Made by a program: the position numbers and the translations under genes. From NCBI GenBank assembly GCA_020050695.1, contig JAGVKI010000329.1:1-7304 (forward strand): a DNA stretch of 7,304 nt, given 5' to 3'. Position 1 is the first letter of the stretch. Each line of letters begins with the position of its first letter. Below the pieces are notes generated by a model. That model did no database searches, had not been told where the DNA came from, and saw only the letters and a list, made by a program, of their open reading frames with translations. The DNA comes from Alphaproteobacteria bacterium (GTDB lineage Bacteria > Pseudomonadota > Alphaproteobacteria > Rickettsiales > SXRF01). Below are positions 1-5,232 of this stretch, piece by piece.

Positions 1-640
1 GGCGGCGTTGAAGTGTAAATAACAGCATCGCCAGGTAAAAAATATAAAAGTAAGGCTTTAGCGCAAATCCTACCGCTGCCATAACCGCAGCGAGCATGCG
101 CCAGAAAGCAGGCGTGGCCTTGCGGTCAGCCAGAGGTGAGTAAAGGATCATCCATGGCGCGGTCAGTATTACCATTAGATGTTCGCGGTCGGCAAACAGC
201 TGGTGGATAAAGGATATGCACAGCAGCGCAAAGGCCAGGGAACTTACAGCTACGCAGCGCGTATGTATAGTTTGCCTGCCATATAGCAGCAGCTGATGCG
301 CAACAGTCAGGCTTGCGGCAATGGTAAGTAGGGTAAGAAGGTTGAGGGCTGTGTACAGCTTAATGCCCGTGGCGCTGGCCAGCGCTAGCGGAAACCAGTA
401 AAGCAGGTGGATAAGCGGGGGGCTGACATCGGTGTAATCCACATAGGGGATTGCACCCTGGCGCAATTGCTGCGCCTGGTCCAGCAGTGTCAGATGGTCA
501 TTATTCAGGCCTATCAGCATATGTCCCCAGGCCGAAGCCAGCGAGGCAATAACGGCGCATGTTACCCAAAACCAAAGGGCATATTTTTGGCAAAGGCGGC
601 AAAATGGCATTAGCGAATCGAACGTTGGGCTATTTGACAT
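1..640 (-). CDS. GT39/ArnT-like GT-C membrane glycosyltransferase, N-terminal 213 residues (runs off the left edge)
   Basis: Reading leftward from ATG at 640, the frame stays open for 213 codons to the window edge, so the C-terminal part is missing. The protein starts with a short cytoplasmic stretch and a membrane segment at about residues 20-38. A polar first loop follows, with D48, D54 and the pattern G-A-I-P-Y-x-D (62-68) then PPL (75-77). This arrangement is typical of GT-C enzymes that take sugars from polyprenyl-phosphate donors, where an acidic residue in this loop is catalytic. Further hydrophobic segments lie at about 78-90, 96-119, 131-148, 153-168 and 181-210. The motif DREHL (151-155) and a later LKPYF (194-198) recall a bacterial GT39-like group with (Q)REHL and KPYF. 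An AGGA 11 bases before the ATG supports the start. It probably acts in the inner membrane with its catalytic loop facing the periplasm. Substrate unknown; family assignment is from motif recognition. Confidence 0.8.
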   Translation of the reverse strand, partial: MSNSPTFDSLMPFCRLCQKYALWFWVTCAVIASLASAWGHMLIGLNNDHLTLLDQAQQLRQGAIPYVDYTDVSPPLIHLLYWFPLALASATGIKLYTALNLLTLLTIAASLTVAHQLLLYGRQTIHTRCVAVSSLAFALLCISFIHQLFADREHLMVILTAPWMILYSPLADRKATPAFWRMLAAVMAAVGFALKPYFYIFYLAMLLFTLQRR

Positions 641-866
641 AATCAGGCTTTTCCTGTGTTGGCTAAGCATTGGCCATACAAATACTGCTATTTGGGTGTT
701 ATGCCTATTATTATCAAAAAATCATTTTTAAACAGTCGGGTAGGCTTGGGGGCTAATGTTTAACATTTCTTACTGTTATTCTTGGCCGTGATGCGCTAAT
801 TTAGTGCATTGAATATATGTATCAGCACTCGCGTGCATTAAGTATTTTATTAGGTAATACAGCGGC
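641..866. other. Divergent intergenic region between the glycosyltransferase and the three-hairpin membrane protein
   Basis: This 226-bp AT-rich gap separates two genes reading away from each other, so it must hold both promoters unless either is fed from elsewhere. I found no convincing -35/-10 pair at normal spacing in either direction. The only internal structure I can support is the imperfect direct repeat at 804-818 and 833-847. I see no RNA gene or small coding frame here. Confidence 0.6.
804..847. repeat. Imperfect direct repeat upstream of the gene at 867
   Basis: GTGCATT occurs at 804-810 and again at 833-839. Extending each copy gives 12 matches in 15 positions (804-818 against 833-847), with a period of 29 bp. 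The second copy ends 19 bp before the start codon at 867. Such tandem half-sites can be regulator binding sites, but two copies in AT-rich DNA may also be chance. Confidence 0.35.
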
Positions 867-1892
867 ATGATAGCGTCTGTCAAAGATTACGAAAAAGAAA
901 AAGACACCTCCGTCACTGGTCTGACGCAGGGATTGCGTCAGCAAAGCCTGAAAGCTGCTGGTGCTGGCTTTATTGTGGCGGATTCTGCGCTTATTACCTC
1001 AGGTGTTCTGGCGGGTAAATATAAAGAAGCATCCGCTGGTATTTTTGGTTTAACGGCTGGTTTTGTGGGGGCGCGCTACGGCAACCCGACAGCTGAACGC
1101 CAGCTGGAGCAGATGTACCGAAAGCTTGGGCCTTACCTGCGCAAACAAAATGTAGAAATCCCTGAAATTCCTACTGCGGAAGCCTTGTCTAAAGACGGGG
1201 GCTTACTGTCTAATATTGAATCCTCCCTTTATGAGAACCCTTCACAGGTAATGAACCTGCTTTATTCCGTGATTGGTGTGCAGTTTGTGCGCTCAGGCAT
1301 ACAGCATAACAGCAGCGACATGAAAAAATCCGGTGGCCTGCTGATTGCTGGCGCGCTTGCCGGGCTGCTCATTCAGGAAAAAAAGCCAGATCCCGAACAC
1401 CCGCCTGAAGGCGCCGTACAGAAGGCATGGAGCTGGATACAGGAAAAGCCGCTGCGTCTTACTGGCACCTTGTTCACCGCCAACCAGTTTTTCCTGGCCA
1501 AGGACGCGCTGCGTGAAAAAGCCGCCAATCCGGGCAAGAACAGCTATATGTTCAAGCTGATAGCGGTGGCTAGTTTCGTATTTGGCAACACCATGATGGC
1601 GCTGACGTCCAAAGCACATGGCGGCGGCAACAAGATGGATGAAGAAACACTCAGCAATCTCTCTGATACCTGCACGCGCATTATCGCAGCCCAGCCGCCT
1701 GAAGTGCAGACGGCGCTGATCGAGCATATTGCCGGTTATCTTGCCGACCAGCCCAACGTTGGCATGAAGGCCAGTGAAATTAGCACCATGCTGCGTGAAA
1801 AAATGCAGTCGGTTGCAAAGACCCATGCTGCCGAAGGCTGGCAGGGGCGTGTCCAGGCCAGCGTTACTCCATCGGCGCAACCGGCGCTTTAA
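867..1892 (+). CDS. Unrecognised membrane protein with three related two-helix hairpins
   Basis: I do not recognise a family for this 341-residue protein. It has a charged N-terminus (1-28), six predicted membrane segments grouped as three hairpins (about 31-48 with 55-71, 128-144 with 155-169, 197-213 with 227-246), and a helical soluble C-terminal domain (about 255-325). The second and third hairpins begin alike: Y-E-N-P at 122-125 and Q-E-K-P at 192-195, each followed by a hydrophobic stretch with aromatic residues, a short polar turn and a Gly/Ala-rich helix. The first hairpin follows the same plan more loosely. No signal peptide, catalytic motif or known transporter signature is visible. 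A weak TAGG lies 12 bases before the ATG. It is followed by a gene with its own promoter, so it may be transcribed alone. It is probably an inner-membrane protein. That the frame is coding is supported by its length and composition. Confidence 0.75.
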   Translation: MIASVKDYEKEKDTSVTGLTQGLRQQSLKAAGAGFIVADSALITSGVLAGKYKEASAGIFGLTAGFVGARYGNPTAERQLEQMYRKLGPYLRKQNVEIPEIPTAEALSKDGGLLSNIESSLYENPSQVMNLLYSVIGVQFVRSGIQHNSSDMKKSGGLLIAGALAGLLIQEKKPDPEHPPEGAVQKAWSWIQEKPLRLTGTLFTANQFFLAKDALREKAANPGKNSYMFKLIAVASFVFGNTMMALTSKAHGGGNKMDEETLSNLSDTCTRIIAAQPPEVQTALIEHIAGYLADQPNVGMKASEISTMLREKMQSVAKTHAAEGWQGRVQASVTPSAQPAL

Positions 1893-1947
1893 ATATTTTC
1901 TATTCCCATCACCATCTTGTTATTTACGTAGTTGCTCATTACCCCAC

Positions 1948-1976
1948 TTGGGATTAGCGTATGGGCAAAATACAAT
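1948..1976 (+). promoter_or_regulatory. Predicted sigma70-type promoter of the purine permease
   Basis: TTGGGA at 1948-1953 and TACAAT at 1971-1976 are separated by exactly 17 bp. They match the consensus -35 at 4 of 6 and the consensus -10 at 5 of 6 positions. Transcription would start near 1983, giving a leader of only about 17 nt before the start codon. That leaves no room for a purine riboswitch. It also implies the permease need not be co-transcribed with the gene before it. Confidence 0.6.
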
Positions 1977-1988
1977 AATAATCATTTC

Positions 1989-1993
1989 AGGGA
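1989..1993 (+). promoter_or_regulatory. Ribosome binding site that sets the permease start at 2000
   Basis: AGGGA lies 6 bases before the ATG at 2000. An earlier ATG at 1993 overlaps this site, is in another frame and would give only 15 codons, so 2000 is the functional start. Confidence 0.7.
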
Positions 1994-1999
1994 TGGCTA

Positions 2000-3349
2000 A
2001 TGACCAAGAATATCACCGGTTCGGTTGCGCGGTATTTTGAACTCGATAAATATGCAACCACGATCCGCACGGAATTTATCGCCGGGCTCTCTACGTACCT
2101 AAGCCTTGCTTATATTTTCATTGTAAATCCGGCAGTGTTGTCGCAGGCGGGCATCGACCCAACGGCAGCGCTTTTTGCTACAGCGCTCATCGCCTCACTT
2201 TCAACCCTGGCCATGGGGCTATGGGCAAACCTGCCTTTTGCTGTTGCGCCCGGACTTACGATGAATAGCTACTTTGTTTTTGTCGTATGTCATAAAATGA
2301 ATTTTACATGGCAGCAGGGGCTGGCCACGGTGTTTGTCTCCGGCGTTATCTGCGTTATCCTTACGGCGCTTCCGCTACGCCAGAATATTGTCGATTCCAT
2401 TCCGCTTGGTCTTAAGCGTGCCATTGCCGTAACGCTGGGGGTATTCATCGCGACCATTGGGCTTTTTCTTGCCAAGATGGTGGCTTTCAGCCCGTCTGGC
2501 CTTATTGACCTTTCGGCCAGCAATGCCCAGTCGCTTACCAGCCCGCTGGCAAAAGTATTTCTGGCAGGGCTCATCGTCTCGATATTGCTCGGCCTTAAAA
2601 GGCTGCATTTTCCCGCTGGTATGCTGATCGCTATCGTGTTTGCTGCATTCTTGTACCATATGCTTCTTCCAGGTGCTGAGGTGGCCCCAAGCAACGGCGA
2701 TATGTTTGCATCCGTGGGGCAGCTTGATTTTTCCGTGTTCTTCCACAGCGAGTTCTGGGTACCAGTCATTGTATTCTTTGTGCTGGATTTCTTTGAAGGT
2801 ATTGGTGGGTTCATTGGCATGACCAGCAATACCAGCATTCAGGACAAAGACGGTAACGTACCGCACCTCAAGCAGGGCTTATGGGTAGACGGCTTTGGAA
2901 CCATTGGCGGCTCGCTTTTCGGCACCTCCAGCCTTATCATTTTTGTAGAAAGCGCTGTGGGTATCAATGTGGGCGGGCGCACCGGCCTTACCGCCGTGTT
3001 CTGCGGGCTGTTCATGATCGTAGGCGCCATTGCCAGCTTCTATTTTATACCGGCCCTTACCATGATACCCGCGCAGGCAGCGGCAGGCGTACTGACTTAT
3101 GTGGGCTACCTTATTTTGTCCAGTTCGCTGCAATCTAAAAAAGACCATGGACTGACGCGCTTTGACTTTGCTGTGATGAGCATCATGGGCGTAATCGCTT
3201 TTGCAACATTCAGCCTGGATAAATCATTGGCGTTTGGTATGTGGGCATATTTTGGCCTGAGCCTGATTCCCGGCGATGGCCGCAGGCCTGCTGGCTGGCT
3301 GGCACTGATAGCTTCGGCGCTTACACTTGCCATTGTAGTCAGCGGCTGA
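2000..3349 (+). CDS. NCS2 purine permease, AzgA/PbuG type (adenine/guanine/hypoxanthine uptake)
   Basis: This 449-residue inner-membrane protein is of normal length for the AzgA-like branch of the NCS2 family, proton-coupled importers of hypoxanthine, guanine and adenine. The opening TIRTEFIAGLSTYLSLAYI (21-39), the APGLTMNSYF segment (83-92) and the ESAVGI-x-x-GGRTGLTAV segment (317-333) are all hallmark family motifs. About 12-14 membrane segments cover residues 23-448. By family comparison, the substrate-site residues would be N89 in TM3, D263 and E266 in TM8, and E317 in TM10. TM8 reads D-F-F-E-G-I-G-G where close relatives usually have D-x-F-D-T-x-G-T, so the second acidic residue is Glu rather than Asp and both threonines are glycine. 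This could shift specificity. It has its own promoter at 1948-1976 and a good ribosome binding site. The family is certain; the exact purine is not. Confidence 0.93.
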   Translation: MTKNITGSVARYFELDKYATTIRTEFIAGLSTYLSLAYIFIVNPAVLSQAGIDPTAALFATALIASLSTLAMGLWANLPFAVAPGLTMNSYFVFVVCHKMNFTWQQGLATVFVSGVICVILTALPLRQNIVDSIPLGLKRAIAVTLGVFIATIGLFLAKMVAFSPSGLIDLSASNAQSLTSPLAKVFLAGLIVSILLGLKRLHFPAGMLIAIVFAAFLYHMLLPGAEVAPSNGDMFASVGQLDFSVFFHSEFWVPVIVFFVLDFFEGIGGFIGMTSNTSIQDKDGNVPHLKQGLWVDGFGTIGGSLFGTSSLIIFVESAVGINVGGRTGLTAVFCGLFMIVGAIASFYFIPALTMIPAQAAAGVLTYVGYLILSSSLQSKKDHGLTRFDFAVMSIMGVIAFATFSLDKSLAFGMWAYFGLSLIPGDGRRPAGWLALIASALTLAIVVSG

Positions 3350-3355
3350 CCGGTA

Positions 3356-4156
3356 TTAGAGGTAGGTGCCTTTGCCGTTATTAATGGTAACGCTGTCGAT
3401 TGCGCTGACCGGCGTTATGATGTCACGGCTTTGCGTTTTTATCTGTGCAGCATCAAACTTCACGTTCTGGCTGGCCTGCATAGAAGCAACATAACTCATA
3501 ATCATGAAAATATTATTCATGGTAAGCGACAGGTTGGGTACCTGCGCATCAGCCAGCTGACTTTGTATCTGTACCAGCAGGCTGCTCGTCAGGGGCTGAT
3601 TGGTAAAGGGAGCGAGCACCTTTGCGCTTTGCTCAATCTGCGCCTGAGTCAATATGATGGCATCTGAATTGGCGGCGGCTAGTGGAAGTGACGTTTCAGG
3701 CAGGGTAGCAACGGCTTCGACACTGAGGTCAACCGTGGTGGCAGAATTGGCGATCAGGGGCAGGGGCGCACTGATAAGTTCGCCATCCTGAATCAGCTGC
3801 AGATCAGCTTGCAGGGTGCCTATGGCCTGGATCTGTTCGGGGGTAAGCGTGTTGATTTCTATACCGTCATTGGCGGGGGATATATTTTCTTCCTCTGGCA
3901 GCGTCTCATTAAAAAAGACCAAAATAGGATTGCTCAGTGAAAGCAGCCCCTCTGAAAGCACTGGGTCGGTATCACTCACAAGCTGGTTATTGCTATCCAG
4001 CTGCGCATTTAGCAGGGGGGTAAAGACATTATTATCTGGCCGATTGTCTACGTTATTAGGCGTAGCAAGGCCTGCCGTCTGATCGAACTGCAATGCAGGC
4101 GATGTGACGATAAACGTAGGAGAGCTAGTCTGTGTGATAGTGTTTGAGTCAGCCAT
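3356..4156 (-). CDS. Unrecognised acidic protein without Cys, Trp or His
   Basis: I do not recognise this 266-residue protein. It has 27 Asp/Glu against 6 Lys/Arg and contains no Cys, Trp or His. It is rich in Asn, Gln, Ser, Thr, Leu and Ala. The N-terminal third (1-100) looks extended and disordered. Residues 104-125 and 169-205 look like amphipathic Gln-rich helices, and 211-228 is a Met-rich hydrophobic stretch. There is no signal peptide and no Gly-Asp-rich RTX repeat. The composition resembles proteins exported unfolded (for example by type I secretion) or a surface protein, but this is inference. The frame is open back to an ATG at 4309. I place the start at 4156 because AAAGGA sits 7 bases upstream, and because the 51 extra residues are rich in Cys, Arg and Trp, unlike the rest. 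Its stop lies 6 bp from the permease stop, tail to tail. Confidence 0.75.
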   Translation of the reverse strand: MADSNTITQTSSPTFIVTSPALQFDQTAGLATPNNVDNRPDNNVFTPLLNAQLDSNNQLVSDTDPVLSEGLLSLSNPILVFFNETLPEEENISPANDGIEINTLTPEQIQAIGTLQADLQLIQDGELISAPLPLIANSATTVDLSVEAVATLPETSLPLAAANSDAIILTQAQIEQSAKVLAPFTNQPLTSSLLVQIQSQLADAQVPNLSLTMNNIFMIMSYVASMQASQNVKFDAAQIKTQSRDIITPVSAIDSVTINNGKGTYL

Positions 4157-4163
4157 ATAACAG

Positions 4164-4169
4164 TCCTTT
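4164..4169 (-). promoter_or_regulatory. Strong ribosome binding site deciding the start at 4156
   Basis: On the minus strand this reads AAAGGA, 7 bases before the ATG at 4156. It is the best Shine-Dalgarno match in the window and is why the longer frame starting at 4309 is rejected. Confidence 0.75.
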
Positions 4170-4179
4170 CCACTTATCA

Positions 4180-4199
4180 TTATGCGCTCTGCCGCATAA
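4180..4199. promoter_or_regulatory. Inverted repeat in the predicted leader of the acidic-protein gene
   Basis: TTATGCG (4180-4186) and CGCATAA (4193-4199) are perfect 7-bp complements around a 6-nt loop. On the minus strand the stem would form in the leader RNA, ending 10 nt before the AAAGGA site. It is not followed by a T-run, so it is not a terminator. It could be a leader hairpin that affects translation or stability, or a DNA operator. Confidence 0.5.
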
Positions 4200-4243
4200 G
4201 CCCTCCATAGCAACTGAGCCCGCCAACATAATTTTCTCATAAG

Positions 4244-4262
4244 TTTCAGGATTAACCTGAAA
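4244..4262. promoter_or_regulatory. Candidate operator: 7-5-7 inverted repeat in the divergent region
   Basis: TTTCAGG (4244-4250) and CCTGAAA (4256-4262) form a perfect dyad with a 5-bp centre. It abuts the minus-strand TATAAT at 4262-4267 and covers the predicted transcription start near 4255, the usual place for a repressor site. Its position between two divergent genes would allow joint control. No known regulator's consensus is recognised. Confidence 0.5.
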
Positions 4263-4267
4263 TTATA
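4262..4267 (-). promoter_or_regulatory. Minus-strand -10 box (TATAAT) for the acidic-protein gene
   Basis: The minus strand reads a perfect TATAAT here. The position 17 bp upstream (4285-4290, GATCTG) is a poor -35, so the promoter may depend on an activator or be weak. Transcription from near 4255 would give a leader of about 99 nt ahead of the start codon at 4156. Confidence 0.4.
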
Positions 4268-4336
4268 GGATTTCTGGCAAAAATCAGATCTATTGCTGTG
4301 TAGTAACAATGTGTTTTTGGAAAAGAAGCCCTGATT

Positions 4337-5158
4337 ATGCCTGAAAATGCTAGGGAAATGGCTTTTGTGACCTCACTGCGTCATCCCTCGATAATGAAGG
4401 ATAAGCAGCGGGTGTATCAGTTACTGGAGCGCACGCTGCGTTCGGTCTGTGCGCAAACCAATCAGCACTTTAAAGTGATAGTGGTATGTAATGAACAGCC
4501 TGAGATTGGTTTTACCCATCCTGCAATTACCTATCTACTGGTAGATATTGAGCCGCCGGTTCAGTCAGTCGAGCAGATGTTTGGTAACCTTGACGCAGTC
4601 CGGCTAGATAAGGGAAAGAAATACCTGGCGGCACTTTACCTGCTGAAAGGATCAAACCCAAGCCATGTAATGTTCTTTGACGCTGATGATTGTGTTGCCA
4701 ATACCATTACGCAGACGGTGCTTAGCGGCCCATCTGATCGTTCCTGGCGAATCAATAGTGGGTATCTATACAAAGAGGGGGCTTCGCTACTTGTAAGGCT
4801 GCCGAATGGCTTTCATAAAAGATGTGGCAGCTGCTTTATATTCAGTTATTCGATGTATCAACTGCCTGTTGATCCTAATGAGATTGCCCTGGATTGGATC
4901 AAAAAGAATCTGGGGAGTCATAGATTGATATATGACTATCTCAAGCAGCGGAATGTAACGCTGTACAACATACCCTACAGCGCAGCAATTTACATTGTGA
5001 ATACGGGTGAAAATCATTCTGCTATAACAGGTATTCTGCGTGCCATAGGTGCGGGAGCGGCAAGGGGGGTATTGAAATTATTATTAGGTCTTCGGCCACT
5101 GACCCCTGGGGTATCGCGTAGATTTGGTCTTTATAAGCTTCCTGCTACTAAAGGCTGA
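4337..5158 (+). CDS. GT-A fold glycosyltransferase (family 2-like)
   Basis: This 273-residue protein lacks membrane segments and should be cytoplasmic or peripheral. It opens with F-V-T-S-L-R-H-P (10-17), then ERTLRSVCAQT (31-41) and FKVIVVCNE (45-53), the first strands of a nucleotide-sugar-binding GT-A domain. The metal and donor motif D-A-D-D is at 115-118, after the strand VMFF. A C-terminal GSHRLIYDYL (193-202) and the motif TGENHS (223-228) recall a bacterial GT2-like group with the same conserved ends. It transfers a sugar from a nucleotide donor, donor unknown. The ATG at 4337 has only a weak AAGAAG upstream. The ATG at 4358 has AGGGA almost touching it and would start at the conserved core, so either may be used. 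It heads a likely operon with the two genes that follow. Confidence 0.82.
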   Translation: MPENAREMAFVTSLRHPSIMKDKQRVYQLLERTLRSVCAQTNQHFKVIVVCNEQPEIGFTHPAITYLLVDIEPPVQSVEQMFGNLDAVRLDKGKKYLAALYLLKGSNPSHVMFFDADDCVANTITQTVLSGPSDRSWRINSGYLYKEGASLLVRLPNGFHKRCGSCFIFSYSMYQLPVDPNEIALDWIKKNLGSHRLIYDYLKQRNVTLYNIPYSAAIYIVNTGENHSAITGILRAIGAGAARGVLKLLLGLRPLTPGVSRRFGLYKLPATKG

Positions 5159-5170
5159 CTGCCATCCAAT

Positions 5171-5185
5171 AAAATCAATGATTTT
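5171..5185. promoter_or_regulatory. 15-bp palindrome between the two glycosyltransferase genes
   Basis: AAAATCA and TGATTTT flank a single central A. The dyad lies 12 bp after the stop at 5158. As RNA it gives only a short A-U stem and one extra U, too weak for a terminator. It looks more like a protein-binding site, or chance in AT-rich DNA. Confidence 0.35.
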
Positions 5186-5232
5186 TAACTGTTGTTGTAT
5201 ATGAGTAGCTATGGATAAATGTGCAGGCGAAA

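Noticed and set aside
407..613. 68-codon plus-strand frame near the left edge
   Set aside because: It is antisense to the glycosyltransferase frame, which is open for the full 213 codons with clear membrane segments and family motifs.
1293..1880. 195-codon minus-strand frame inside the three-hairpin membrane protein gene
   Set aside because: It lies wholly antisense to a longer frame with sensible membrane topology. Its translation is Cys/Arg/His-rich without domain features, typical of a shadow frame.
1893..1999. Purine riboswitch before the permease
   Set aside because: The gap is 107 bp and the predicted transcription start leaves about 17 nt of leader. I see no three-way junction pattern.
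1993..2040. 15-codon frame from the ATG at 1993 as a leader peptide of the permease
   Set aside because: Its ATG overlaps the Shine-Dalgarno site of the permease and has no good site of its own. The predicted leader is too short to place one.
2290..2866. Two overlapping minus-strand frames inside the permease gene (182 and 163 codons)
   Set aside because: They are antisense to an unmistakable NCS2 permease and show no recognisable motifs or ribosome binding sites.
3282..3291. GCAGGCCTGC palindrome near the end of the permease gene as a terminator stem
   Set aside because: It lies inside the coding sequence 56 bp before the stop, has no loop and no T-run, and fits normal coding sequence.
4157..4309. 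N-terminal extension of the acidic protein starting at ATG 4309 on the minus strand
   Set aside because: The extra 51 residues are Cys-, Arg- and Trp-rich, unlike the rest. They would run through the predicted promoter and both inverted repeats, while AAAGGA marks the start at 4156.
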